Shown piece by piece: positions 23,686 to 35,487 of a stretch of DNA of 64,000 nt (its first letter is position 1; each line of letters begins with the position of its first letter). The position numbers were made by a program, and so were the translations under genes. The DNA lies in the NCBI GenBank assembly GCA_026119935.1, contig JALRMH010000032.1, positions 1-64,000 of the forward strand, given 5' to 3'. The notes below the pieces were generated by a model. It was given only the letters and a program-made list of their open reading frames with translations. It searched no databases and had not been told where the DNA came from. The DNA is from Endothia cerciana. Its lineage: Eukaryota; Ascomycota; Sordariomycetes; Diaporthales; Cryphonectriaceae.

Positions 23686-25133
23686 TTACCCGTTGAGAGG
23701 GCTGCGGGCGGGCTCGTGCCACCTCATTTGATTTCCGGCTGAGCTGCGATATGGGTAGCCGAGTCTGGTCAAGGTCGGAATGCTTGTTGTTTGGACGAGC
23801 AGATGCTCGGGCTCTGCGCGGCCGTGTTGTCCGGTATGCCGAAGCGTTGGCCGGAGAAGCATAGGAACTGGTGTAGGACGGCGGGTCCTGCTGTGCTCTA
23901 CCAGCTGACGGACATCTTCCGCCTGAGATATTTCCTTGACCGTACGGTCTGCCTTGGCCGCCGCCGCAGCCTGGTCATTATCGTCGTTCTCCACAGATTC
24001 CCAATAGCGGCCTGGGGAGGGACGCTGGAGACGGAGACATCCGTCCGGGGGCCGGATAGGTGCTGCTTGAGACAACGGCCGTGAGGCAGGGATTGTTATG
24101 AATGCCTACCGTTATCAAGAAGAATCGGGGGGAATGCCCTCTTGGTTGGAGGTCCTGCCCCGACTTGATATTTGATTGCAGGTACGAGTTGTAGGCTAGT
24201 CACTCGACTGGCGGCCGTGTCGACGTCCCTCGATGTTCCCTTGACCTTTAACATATCACGCCGACTACCTCCCCTCGCACCCTGTTTCCTTATCTTCGTC
24301 GCCAGAAGTCTAGAGCGTTGGTCTTGCAAACCCGTGGGTGATGGAGGAGCTGCTGCCTGTACTATCCTTCGGCACGAGCTTCGGGGTGGGCTTTTGGCGA
24401 CGCCGGATGGAGTCATAACGATCTGCGCCGCCTCTTGACGATTGTCGACTTTTCCTGGTGCAACTCTAGTGACGTCGACCGCGCAGAACGGTGCATCCCT
24501 CATCGGTGCAGGCATTGGGATGCCGTTAGGGCTGCTCGGAACCGGAGTCCTAAGTGCCGCAGTGTATGAGGGCCGCAATCTCTCTGTCTCGTGACCTGCG
24601 TTAGAACGTAGGATATTGTCCTGGAGCTGATGGAGCTGCTCGCGTGTCTTTTTCAACTCCCCATATACCTTTTGTAGCTCTTTCTGGGTTTCGATGAGTT
24701 CGGTATGAGTCTGTACCAGCTGGTTATGCACAGCTTTCAACTCGGTGTGTAATTCTGGCACCTCAGCACGATGCTTCTCCTCGGGTCTTGCCAGTCTGAT
24801 CTTTATCTTCTCGAAGTCCTCTTGCATGTACCGTAACAGGCTGATAGTCAGGTAGTTCACGTCTTTCTTTGCGCTTTCCTTGGTATTTGTGCCCTTTGCC
24901 ATGCCGCGACTCATGAGACGCGCACGCGTCTGAAGAGAGGCACGCGGGGTCGCGACCTGAATCTCACTGGCATTGGTGTCTTCGTTGTTCCAATCGCTCT
25001 CCCGCCTGAGTTCGACTTTTGTCTTAGCTTCACTGAAGGCGTTTGCCTGCGTTCCGATCATCGCCGTGCCAGCTCTACTAGCAGGTCTGAGCCGGAGCGC
25101 GTCGGCATTGTGGCGGCCTCGCGACGCGGTCAC
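23686..25133 (-). pseudogene. LINE (Tad-type) ORF1 remnant, Gag-like
   Basis: A 345-codon minus frame (24,096-25,133) has a central coiled coil (about residues 100-175, heptad-like E/L/K/Q repeats, LHTELKAVHNQLVQTHTE) followed by RPSYTAALRTP and FCAVDVTRV. That order, coiled coil then PSYADVARTP-like and FCTVDTSRV-like words, is what I know from ORF1 of fungal Tad-clade LINEs. The expected RNA-binding/zinc-knuckle part does not follow. Frames at 23,686-24,095 are shifted and there is no reverse transcriptase downstream, where the 22,461 gene sits. So a truncated, frame-broken copy. GC content is normal: decay here was not by RIP. Confidence 0.55.
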
Positions 25134-25369
25134 GACTCAGTAGGCGTTTCCCGCGCCGAGTTCCACAGAGACAAAGATAAAATAAACGTAAAAATTTGTG
25201 TTCTCCAAATCAATCACTCTCCCCGGCGCCTGTCAGGTTGGGTTCTAGTGTCTATCGCGGGATGAGGTAAGCATCACGGATATCTGCTTTCTCGGCCGAG
25301 CTGTCTTCATTTTCAGAATCTCCTCATTGGGCAAAAGTGAGGCTATTCAGCACCACTAAAATTCCTGGG

Positions 25370-25790
25370 CTACATGATCCTTTCTTTAAGGACTTTGAGC
25401 CTCCCCCTGTCGACCCAGGTCTGTACAGATACATCAAATACGTCCACAGATTCAAATCTAAAGATGAAAATGAGCTTGTTCCTGACCAGATATTCTAGGA
25501 AGGAGTGAACCTAGCTCTTCACGATCCTAAAAGAAGAGCGAAAGAATTCACTCGAGATGAGAGACTACGTGTTCGCACACTCCCTCATGATGCCGGACGG
25601 GACCAAAAGAAAATATTCGAAAAGTGACTCTCTCCCTACCCATCTATGCCTACCCTCACTCTACGTCAGATCGGATGGGCTTGTGATCTCAATAAAGCTC
25701 TCACTCCTCGAAAGAACAAAATCGGTCCGAAGCCTAAAGTTAATGATAAGATGAAGGAGAGGACGTGGAGACGCCGCCGCGGATAGCGAT
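25370..25790 (+). pseudogene. Tc1/mariner-like transposase N-terminal fragment
   Basis: Read with one TAG and one TGA-free shift, the + strand gives a stretch ending FTRDERLRVRTLPHDAG... then TLRQIGWACDLNKALTPRK near 25,540-25,740. This resembles the N-terminal helix-turn-helix block of fungal Tc1-like transposases (RDDRLRVRTLYYDAG, RQIQYALDHPLTPRK). No DDE domain follows, and hAT sequence starts about 300 bp later. Confidence 0.4.
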
Positions 25791-26049
25791 ACAGTTGCGG
25801 AGGCCCGGTGCCATCTCCGCCTTCATGATGCTGACTTTGGCGGCGCCCTCAGGTGCGAGGTCTTCAGCTTGAGAGCAATGAGTTTCGAAGGAGTTACAAA
25901 AGCTGGCGGATGTCTGCGCGGCGCCTTGACGGGCGGTGTAAATTCTCCTCTGGGCTTTCGTTTTGACATCCTTGTCGGTAAAGCATCCTCAAGAACGGCG
26001 AGCTACTCTTCTGTGGACTATTACTTCTCCTTCTTCATGCACACCTTGA

Positions 26050-28080
26050 CGTATGTCTGTACTCGCGCTTAGCACGTCGACAGGATCTTGCCGAAGGTAA
26101 TGATGACGATATATTGATCATTTCCCAGGCGGCCTTCGTTTTTCGGGTTGTTGATAATACCTTGGAGGGCGAGAAATCACGTATCGAGCGAGTAGGGCTC
26201 CTAACCCTAGAAGTCATCAACAACTTTGACGGTACGCTGACGAGAGGTCCAAGTTAGTGGTTTTGCCGCCTCTGTGATGCGGATCATAAGCATGTGATAT
26301 ACCAGATAGGGCAGGGCAAAAGCAGCTACACCTCAACGCCTCTTAAGCATATTGAGGAGCCTGCCGGCGGTGGCCACAATCTGGGCAGGCTAAAAGATTT
26401 CGTCAGTGAAGCAGAAGGGCAAGATGTCGACCCTGAGCAGTGGCTCTGCCAAAAAAGCGGCCGCGACAACCATGACGACTATTTCGATGAGGATTTCCAA
26501 GACCTTGCGGTGCCGCCCTCGACTGATGATGGCGATGCCCCTACGCGCGCGACGCGACGGTTGCGCTCGTGAAGAAGGCGTTTACTGAGCTTATCACCGT
26601 CTGTGATATGCTCATCGAGGCTGGGCCTTTCCGTCAGGTCTTATATCTGTGGAATTATACGCTCACAATAGGATCCTCCCAAAACACCACGATACAATCA
26701 GGCGATAGCTTATGAAAGCATACCGCGAGATCTCGTGGGATTGAGGACACAGCTCTATCGTGATGCGATCTCCAAGATGCATCTGTCTTGGGATATCTGG
26801 GCCTCGCCTAACCAGAAGGGCATTTTCGCGGTTGTGGCACATTTTGTTGATAACAGGTACGCGCTTCGGACGCGCCTTATCGCTTCACGTACTCTCAAGG
26901 ACTGACATACTGGTGAGAACCTCGCGTGGCATGTCCAGAAGGTCATCGTCGACTTCAAGCTGCAAAATATCAGTCAATCGAAGGATTTCATGAGGGCTTT
27001 GCACGACTGGCATACCTCTGATAATGACAATACTAGCGACAAAGCCCTACGGTTAATACTAACAAGCCTCTTCAAGTTGACGTATCGCGAAACTGAAGAA
27101 TTAATGAAGGAGTTTCGGTGCCGTTGCTGGGGGCATAACATCAATCTTTATGTGCAGGGCTTCGTCCGTGATTACAGCCGAGGACTGCCCCGACTCAGAA
27201 GTCCGTTTTCCATATTTCCTCCCGCAAAACCGCCAGCAAGCCAACATATCTATATCTTAGGGACCCTGCTAATAGTGCTCGGATTCAGGAACGGAACAAC
27301 CTGCGACTTGGGCTAAAGACGTGGCATGCTCGTGAGGGTGCTTTGTGCCGAGCTCATTTTACCGCTATCTATGCCTGCAGCTCGGTCCCCGGTACCGAAG
27401 ACTTCAAGAAGACTCTCGACAACCCTATCTTCAAGCCTACCCTCCTTCCTGGCGGCGATGACCCACGTGCTTGGCTTAACGAAGCTCTCACAGAGCCATC
27501 GGTGCCAGATATTATGATGCCGCCGCCTTAGCGACCTACCGACCCTACAGAGAAGCACACCGGCGATGTAGACGGTTTGGGTGTTAACATTGCTAACGAG
27601 ACGCGATGGAACTCGGCGGAGGCAGAGTTCTCGCGGCTGCCAAAGCTGCACCAGAAGGGCGGTCTCGATTATGGGATTGAGAAGCAAGGAGAGGCTAGGA
27701 ATAATGTTACGCCTCTAAGCCCAGAGGACTGGAAGGTGGTTTAGGTGGCTGTTATAAAATTTCAAGAGCTGAAATATGCAATATACCTACGCAGGAACCA
27801 GATACAGTCTATGACGATATGGGTTGTTTTATTGAATAATATCATCCTCTTTTACCCTAAGATATGGCGAGCATTCCTCGTCATCACTATCTCCCCAGAT
27901 TTTCTTTGTCTATCCTTTCCTTGCCGAGTTCCTGTATCATGGTGCTCTTCTTCTTCCCACTCAGAACGAGATCGATCATGCTTTGCTGAAAGTAATCGTA
28001 AAAAACCAGAAAGCCGCCCTAGCCGCCGTAGTTCTTATTTCTCAGGCCTCCGCCTCTGTGGTCGCACATTATACTAGTAC
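26050..28080 (+). pseudogene. hAT-family DNA transposon remnant
   Basis: Pieces of an hAT transposase lie in order but in different frames. First a BED-finger-like WFCRLCDADHKHV (about 26,258-26,300), then an acidic linker (26,294-26,572). Next a catalytic-domain stretch readable as SWDIWASPNQKGIF...VAHFVDNRY (26,775-26,860), then CWGHNINLYVQGF (27,120-27,165), and finally ETRWNSAEAEF (27,595-27,630) followed by LSPEDWKVV. These match the usual hAT order (BED, DLWTSPN, C/WGHxxNL, TRWNS, LxxEDW). At least two frameshifts and several stops; no terminal inverted repeats identified. Confidence 0.65.
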
Positions 28081-28700
28081 CATCCAACGCACTAGACCGG
28101 TCGATACAAGAAGTATACAACTTATTTTGTAGTTCCCTTCGTTTAGAGGTGAAAGGATAGGAGTACTAAGCAAGCTAGCTTTTACAAGGCCGACTATTTC
28201 GGCGGTGTTATTTAGCAGATCTTCTATATATAGGCAAGTCTTATTTTCAAACAGTTGAAGTAGCTAATTAGATTTTCGAATTAGCTCTGCTTGGTATATA
28301 ATTCGCAGAAATTTGCTTATACTAGCACTTGAGGGCTACTAGGCAAGCACTTGTGTATACGCGATTTAATAAAGAGATCTGTCTAATAAGAGAGAATACA
28401 AGGGAAACTTTATAGTTTATAATTTACATACTCAGCTTATTTCATCTATATAATAAATATATCGCATAGTTAAATAGCTTAAGCCTTCTAGCTAAGCTGA
28501 CTTTAAGAGATAAAGAAAGCCCTAAATATAGTAGTAAGCTCGAATAAATCAAGACCTTTCTATAAGGCTGAGTTCGGAAGGTTGCATAGTCTATTTCCTC
28601 GTGCTCATATCTTAGCCACAGTATTAGTAGGGATCTAGACTTAGAGAAACAGGACTTGGTTACGAACCTATTGAAAAAGAAGCGATTTCCCGACTGAACC
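28081..28700. other. AT-rich spacer, no gene seen
   Basis: Composition returns to AT-rich with scattered TAG/TAA in all frames, as in the left block but milder. Nothing recognisable. Confidence 0.5.
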
Positions 28701-29080
28701 TATCCGAACTCTTAACCGCCTTGTGTGAATTTCTCACCAGCTGTCGGATGTCCTGTACTGTGAGCGAGTTTGGCTCCAGCACAGAGCCCCCGAGTCCTTT
28801 TTGGTCACGGAGAAGGGCGCGTGCGTGTGATTCGAAGTCAATATCCAGTAGCGCAATCTGCTGGTATATGTTGTGCCGTTCGACGACAAGACAAGGCTAA
28901 GAAGAAGACGTCTGAAAACGAACTTAGAGAGTAAAAGATTTGGAGAATGACATCGTCTGGCATGGCCTCGAACCTGTCGGGCAGGAGACGGTCTGATGAG
29001 TGCTCCATCCTTGCATGTCTTTCCATAATCTCTAGACTATGAGCAGAGGTATGCGACGGCGGTGTGAAGTAGTCTTCCAC
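28700..29080 (-). pseudogene. F-box domain protein remnant
   Basis: A minus frame (28,838-29,080) contains LPDRFEAMPDDVILQIFYSL followed by FFLALSCRRTAQHI, the shape of a fungal F-box (hydrophobic-P-x-E/D-x-hydrophobic-L-x-x-I). One base later the protein continues in another frame (YQQIALLDIDFESHARALL, about 28,770-28,870), so the gene is frameshifted and then stops. An N-terminal exon may lie at 29,090-29,262. F-box proteins recruit substrates to SCF ubiquitin ligases; this copy is too short to do so. Confidence 0.4.
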
Positions 29081-29263
29081 TTGAATTGCCTGACTCGAGT
29101 TGAGGTGGGGAGGTCGGCCGTGTTGGCCAGCAATTTTGATTCGTAGTCTAACAGATGCTCGGAAGACCTGAAAGATGACGTGAGATAAGATGCGCGTTTC
29201 AGTATCGAAACGATTACAGCCTGCATCGCTAGAATGCAGGGATCAATTGTTAAATCCGCCACT

Positions 29264-30395
29264 GTGGCTCCAGCAATGAGACTGAAGTAGAGTTTCTTCG
29301 GCTCCTTTTAATTTATAACCGGGCTTGGGCGAGTGAGAAGGCTGTGTTTTGTTGGCACGTAGCTGCTGCGTGCGGGTGGGTCTGTGAAAGAGGCTCCCAG
29401 CCCAAGTACCTGCACACCGAATAACCTGCAGCATTACACATATACTTCGTCAGCCATCCCTTTTATACCAACACTTGGGTTCAGGATTTCAACAACTCTC
29501 GCCAGAATTCACGTATTTGCAAGCCGAAAGGAAGGTCAGCACGAGAATCTTTTAGCAGTAGGTGCTGTCAGTTCCGGCTTCAGCTTTTAATTAGGGATCT
29601 TTTGTTCAGGCCCGCCCTCGATGCAACATTGACCGCGAGGCTGAGGCGGTGTACCAACTGCAAAAGGTGGTCTGGCTGCTGCAGACCAATTTTGACGACT
29701 TGCGGCGTTTCGCATGTGCCGTCTTACTGCACTAGGGATAAGATCTAGAGTTGCCACCTGCAGATGACTTCCCTTAGTGAATCTTCATATATAAGTTAGG
29801 CACAAACTAGGACTATATAAGTTGTTTTCCATATTATAGATTTAAAGCATCAGCTACTAGTTGTTCCTGCCTAGGGCGACTACTAGTAGATGCCTGACCG
29901 TTGCCGGCTGACAACAGGTCGCAGGTAGATAAGCGGATAAGGGACGCCTACAGCCAGTCCTTCAGACTGGCTCACAGGAATAGCTTCCTTTCCTCTAGAC
30001 AACACAACAACCAACGAACTGAATCAACGCTGTCTTTCAACAGCAGTACTGCTTCTACCGTGACCTACCAACACATATACAATGCAGAAATATGCCTGAG
30101 GCGAGGTGCATGCTTGTGGATCCGTTGCGGTGCCGACGGCATTGCACGTCTTGGTGCTCACGGGGGGCTCTGGTCCGACTCTACGGATTGGTAGAGACGG
30201 CAGAGCGATAGCGCGTGTCAACGGCGGAAAGGGGACTATGCGGAGGCCAGCTGTGAATTTGCAGTCGACTATTGACGGATGGAGTATAAAAAGTCGTCCT
30301 TTCAGCTTCTGTGATTGGACAACCGAGTCTCAAATTTTTGCGTAATCCACCAGATAACTCGGAACTTGTTGTTCAGAGCGCCTTAGATCGGACCA
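29264..30395. other. No supported gene
   Basis: Several frames of 60-100 codons exist on both strands (for example 29,901-30,194) but I see no domain, intron signals or flanking context that favour any of them. Confidence 0.4.
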
Positions 30396-30575
30396 AATCT
30401 GTGAGATTATAGAAATTCGGAGTGTTCGACTAGTTCGGGTTAGAAGCTAGCCAAGGCTTTACTGAGAGCAGCTTGACTTGCATCGGAGATGCTCAATATA
30501 GCACCTCTGGATGCAAGACATTTTGCTGTTGCAAGCCCAATCCCTAATACAGCATCTGTCATTACAATCTGACAT
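30396..30575 (-). pseudogene. Short-chain dehydrogenase/reductase N-terminal fragment
   Basis: The minus strand reads MTDAVLGIGLATAKCLASRG then AILSISDASQAALSKA, the Rossmann N-terminus of an SDR (consensus TGxxxGIGxAxA). The first Gly of the TGxxxGIG motif is replaced (TDAVLGIG) and the frame hits stops after about 45 residues. It lies just downstream of the MFS gene, on the same strand, so it may be the leftover of a third gene of that locus. Confidence 0.45.
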
Positions 30576-30912
30576 AGTTTTTTTTTTTATCAGTAAAAAG
30601 GGAAAAACATTTAGTTATTTAAAGCTCTTTATAGAAAGTAACAAAGCAAATTCTTGCTATTTATGCAAAAAATTATTGTATCACTAGCTCTCGCATATAT
30701 TTTAAATATTGTTGCTCGTTTTCTTAAAAATTATCTGCAAAGCAGTCACTCTGTTTGGGACTATTGGCAGGTAGCTTGCAAAGGCCGGCACTTGTCGGTC
30801 CGATAACATTGCTGTAGGTCTGTATTGTTTTCAAGCCACGGCTCAATCAGAGAACATAACGGCTGAGTTTATTAGCATAAAGCCGTAGCATCGTCCGACA
30901 AGAGACTTGCAC

Positions 30913-32802
30913 TTACAATGCCAGATTTTCTCGATCAGTCAGATCCAGTTGCCTTGCATCAACGACCTCCTCCGTCCGCCGGCCGTTCTCGTCGGTATGC
31001 TCCAGTACTCCAACCTCCCGAATATCACCATTTTTTGCCAAGGCATCCCGTCTTTTATTTTCCTTTTGCAAGTAATAACGCAAGTACAATACGGTGACCA
31101 TGGGGAGTACACACGCCACCCAAAGAATAACCCACCAGGTTACAATATATCTCGGCTTGTACTGCCCCTGGAATAGCTGAGGTGAGAGAATATTGCCCAG
31201 TCCGTAGCCGACGTGATACAAAGCGATGACTAGAGCGGTGATACATTATTAGCTTGGAAATCCCATGCCGGGGTTTGTTAAAGTAGAATCTATGTCGGGC
31301 GAGGGAGCGCTCACCAGCCGTCTTCTTCGTATGTCCAGCCGAACAGTTCGCAGCCCAGATCATGACCACGCTGTACGCAATGCCCCCTGTCGCCCGGATA
31401 TAGATTGCCACCAAAAGGCCGGCCTTGTTGTCCCATGGCAGTGCGATCAGCATGATGCACGAAATAATCGGCAGGACATACGATGCGCTAGACAGCCATG
31501 CCCTGGTATCTCGTGTTTTGGACAGCACAATAGCTGCAGCACCAAGAGAGATCAGTGCCGTCAGGCCATTGATGCAGCCTAAAAGTGTTGTTTCCAGTGT
31601 GCTAAATCCGAACGATTTGATGATCAGTGAGTACTGATTCGTCAGACCGTTGGCCATCTCCTGGGACCAGGCGTGCAGGAAGAACAGCCAAGTCTTGGGA
31701 TCCTTCAGCGCTTCAATGAATTGGGCCTTCTTAAAGCGCTTTTGCTCGATCCCGGAGTGGTTCGAGGCGATACGCAGAATTGACTGCGCTCGTTCCTCAA
31801 GAGTGAGGAAGTGTGCGGATGCTGGATTGTCTGGGAGGAGGAAATAGACCACGATTCCGTATATGACGGTGAGAACGCCGGTGATAACTGAAGCATGTTA
31901 GAACGTTCTCATAAGTTGTCCTACTGTCTTGGCGAAAGATGGCGGGACTCATTACTCACCCATAAACCACTTCCACGGCGCGAAGCTGCCCGTATTGATG
32001 AACAAAACCCCGTATGACAGCAACCCGGACGTGATTGGGCTGGAGTTGCCGCAAGCCCACATGATTTGCATCAGAACTCCTTGCTCATCGTACGTGAAAA
32101 ACATTGACAAAATGATAAGGAAGGACGGTACGATGCACGCTTCTGCTAGGCCTAGGAGAAAGCGAACGACGAAAAGGGAGGGAAAGTTGTTGCACGGGAT
32201 GTGTAAGAGCAGAATTGAGCCCCTGGAGATGAAGAAATGCCCATGTCAGCTTGTGCCGCCCCAATCACGCGGATGCACACATGACTTACCAGACGATCAG
32301 ATTTATAGCCAGATATTTCGCTACCGGGAAGCGTTGCAAAGCTAGGTTCTGAGGCCATTCTGCTAGTAGATAACCAAGGTAGAAGATTGAAGAAAGCCAA
32401 TTGTATTGACTCGTATTGAGATGAGCATCCGTCAAGATCCCTAGAATAGATGAGCTCCCCAGCTATCGAATTATCAGCTCTCTCGCAGCTACTCATTTTT
32501 GTGCAAGATGGCTCGAGCTGAGATAGAAAACCTTTTTTTTTTAAAGAGATCCGGACACCGGGAGTACTTACCGTCTGCTTGTCCACATACATTAAGTGAT
32601 ATCCGAGACAAAGGAACGGAATGATCCAACGAACGCATTTCTTTCGGATTCTTTCCGCCTCTTCCGGTGTAGGTAGCTCAGTTTTGATCTGGGACAATAG
32701 TTTGTAGCTCTCGTCCGCATAGCGATCAGAAAGCTTGGGAACCACCGGCGCTCCTTCATCTTGGCTCAAGGCCGTCGTTTCTCTGAAGGCTGGCTTGGAC
32801 AT
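30913..32802 (-). CDS. MFS anion/allantoate-type permease
   Basis: Five exons, all in phase: 32,572-32,802, 32,290-32,462, 31,960-32,222, 31,315-31,887 and 30,913-31,229, total 518 aa. Donors are GTAAGT, GTAAGT, GTGAGT and GTGAGC. Family signs: DKQTLGSSSILGILTDAHL after helix 1, then SQYNWLSSIFYLGYLLAEWP and the typical WACGNSSPITSGLL. A hydrophilic central loop (EERAQSILRIASNHSG) and a Lys/Arg/Glu-rich cytosolic tail follow. This is the anion:cation symporter branch (allantoate/Dal5-like, also nicotinate and other organic acids). About 12 helices expected, plasma membrane. It is transcribed away from the FAD monooxygenase at 33,349 across a 546-bp shared promoter, suggesting uptake of that enzyme's substrate. 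The substrate itself cannot be read from sequence. Confidence 0.85.
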
Positions 32803-33348
32803 TTGCTATGGTTGAATGGCTTTCGTCTTTCTGGATTGCAAGTTCAAAAGCGGAGGGTATTACCAGACGTCGCCAATGTCGTCGAGAATTATCAATTATG
32901 GGACTACCTAAATAATGAATCTCAACCAGCCCGAAGTTGAGGGGAATAGCTGAACAATTTCATTCCCAGTTTCTCAAGGAGTAGCTAAGGTCCGCTGTCA
33001 CCATCGCTCGTCAAACCCCACGCGGATGGCGAAAATCACATCCCTCAGCTGCACTTGAGCGGGGTGGTTACGAAATTTCTAGGCTAGACGATGCTGCATA
33101 TTCGAAAGTGGTGGATGTTCTTGCAGAGATGGTGTGCACCGGTAAAAACGGCAACGGGGATCAGTCTGATAAGCCAGCACTTGGGGTAGTCGTCGTCATC
33201 TGCAGCTCTTCTCACACCATCGCGGACTCACACGGCGACTACAAATCCCCTCATACATAATTAACCATGTCGCTATTATGGCTTGTATGAATATGGCTGT
33301 GAATCGTTATTAGAGGCTTCCATTGATCAATTCTTCCAAAACAGAGAC
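32803..33348. promoter_or_regulatory. Shared divergent promoter, MFS / FAD monooxygenase
   Basis: 546 bp between two divergent start codons. No open frame of note. A short upstream frame with ATG at 33,283 is in phase with the monooxygenase but its first 22 codons look unlike the family, so I place the start at 33,349. Confidence 0.5.
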
Positions 33349-34958
33349 ATGACTGAGCAGACAAAAATCCGTATCGCCGTTGTGGGCGCTGGCATCGCTG
33401 GTCTTGCTACAGCCATCGCCCTCAAGGGCCACCCAGGGGTTGATGTGCAAATCTACGAGCGAGCGAACGAGATCCAAGAAATTGGAGCTTCTATTGCGCT
33501 CGGACCGAATGGAATGAGGACGTTGGACAGACTTGGCGTTGATAATGCTCTGAGTCCTGGCATTGCCTTCCGGAACAAGTCAAGGTGTCCTATGATATAC
33601 CGGTAGGGACTCGCCATTCACCGCAGCAGTGTTACTATGATCTCACAGGATGAAAACAGACACTACAAGACCGGCGAGATAGTCTCAGTCGATGCACATG
33701 TAGGAAAGGTTGACGACATTCACTTGACGTCGCGCTACTACCGAGCGCACCTTCAAAAGGCCCTTCTCGAGCATGTTGAACCCTCGCAAACTCATTTGCA
33801 GAAATCTTTCGAGTCTGTCAAATTTGACGAAGTCCGCCAAGAGCTCGCTATCACCTTTGGAGACGGTACTACTGTATCTGCCGACATCATCCTCGGAGCA
33901 GACGGAATTCATTCAAAAGTGAGGACCTTCTTCGTCCCAACTTCCAGAACCGGTTGGACCGGATGGGTGGCTTTCAGATCGGTCTTTTCGGTCTCTGAGT
34001 TGTCTGGAATCGACGTCCCTGAGGAAGCGGAGCACATCTGGGGCCCAGATCGAACGCTCTTCGTTTCCAAACTCGGAAAGAATCTCTTTGTAAGCTCCAG
34101 CGTCTGCTACAGTTGATCCCCTCTTCGCTTCTCAATCATTTTTTTTAGGAGTGTTAGGAGTGTCTCTGGACGTATTGCTTTTCGAGACCGAAAGGAACTA
34201 GCGGTCTACACAGCGGGAAAGTACCGTATCTTGCTCGCTCTCACATCCAAGGTATTTTGCTTTTATCATCGGAAGCGATCCGAGAGTCAGAAGACCTCAG
34301 GCATCAGTACCATTCATTTATACTACAAAGTTTTTCCTGTTCTAGCTGCTGCTAACACTTGCTGACACAGACAGTCGTCGGATCACACCAATCCGATCCC
34401 GACGCCCCAGATGCCCCATACAAAGACGCAGTCTGGAACTCTCCCGGAGATGTGCATGCCTTGCGCGAGTTCTACAAAGACTGGCACCCCAGGTACCGCG
34501 ACATAGTCAACGCGACCCCCTACACCCACATCTACCCGAACGCGGCGGCGCACGTCCTCGACACGTGGGTCTTGGGGAACGGGCGAGTGACACTCGCAGG
34601 AGACGCGGCACACGCCCACGGAGGAGCCTTTGCCGCAGGCGGCAGTCTCGCGCTCGATGACGCGTGGGCCTTTGCGGCCGCCATCACGTACGTCTTCCCG
34701 CCCGAGGCCGTGAAGGCGCGTTCAGGCCCCGTGGTGGCCGGCAAGGACGTGGCCAGGGCTTTGCGGATCTACGAGAAGACGCGCAAGGGGCACACGGACC
34801 GGGTTATGGCGGTGGTCCACGAGATGAACGAAAAGAAGGTGGCACGGCTCGGGCATGTCCAGACGGATGAGGACTTGAGGGCCCGGATGAAGAATAGGTA
34901 CGACCCGTCCTGGATACATGAGCATGATGTTCAAGTGGCTTTTGAGCAGGCTCTGTAG
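33349..34958 (+). CDS. FAD-dependent monooxygenase, salicylate-hydroxylase-like
   Basis: Three exons: 33,349-33,602, 33,660-34,089 and 34,371-34,958, in phase, 423 aa, the usual length for the class. The start at 33,349 puts the dinucleotide-binding motif VGAGIAGL at residues 12-19. Exon 2 holds the active-domain stretch RYYRAHLQKALLEHV and the ILGADGIHSKVR (GD-like) motif; exon 3 holds GDAAHAHGGAFAAGG, the FAD ribityl-binding motif. Such enzymes use NADH/NADPH and O2 to hydroxylate aromatic rings, often with decarboxylation. The second intron is 281 nt, far longer than its neighbours, and contains a short readable remnant (RIAFRDRKELAVY). No stop interrupts the exons. Probably functional with the divergent permease. 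Confidence 0.8.
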
Positions 34959-35487
34959 TTCTTGGTCACTCGTTCATGCTTTTTTGAAGCATTTTATCTC
35001 TGATAGACTTGCGTCGAAGAATTTCAGGGATTCCCATAGCTCCCAAAGCTCACACCGTATCACACGGACGTCGGTAATTCACCATATTCGTGTCCAACTC
35101 TCAATCTAAAAGCCGGCTACTCCGAGATCGCGAGCTTCATAGCAGCCAGTAGTTGCATGCGTGTTATTTCCATTGATTGTGTTAATATAACCTTGATCAC
35201 ATCGGCTGCAAAGAAACGGCTAGGACACGCACTGTGGCCATTGTACAGTCTTCAAAGAGCCCTTCCCCAGATGAACCAATCCAACCCGTTCAAACACATC
35301 TTTAGTGATAACAGACCTCCTCAATACCAAGAACCAGCATTGTGGACCCCCCGTCATGAACATGGGTTTTATCATCACCGAAAAGGCTAGTATACGCCCT
35401 CCAAGAGAACAGTCTCAAGCAGTATAGATCATCATTTTTTTATGACGCTCCCCGGACAATCCATGGTCACTTCGATAAGGTCGCCAT
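34959..35487. other. Intergenic, no supported gene
   Basis: Holds the 3' flank of the monooxygenase and the eroded 3' end of the HET pseudogene. Short frames here show no domain. Confidence 0.4.

Noticed and set aside
29901..30194. 97-codon plus frame as a small gene
   Set aside because: No domain, no promoter or splice context, and competing frames on both strands.
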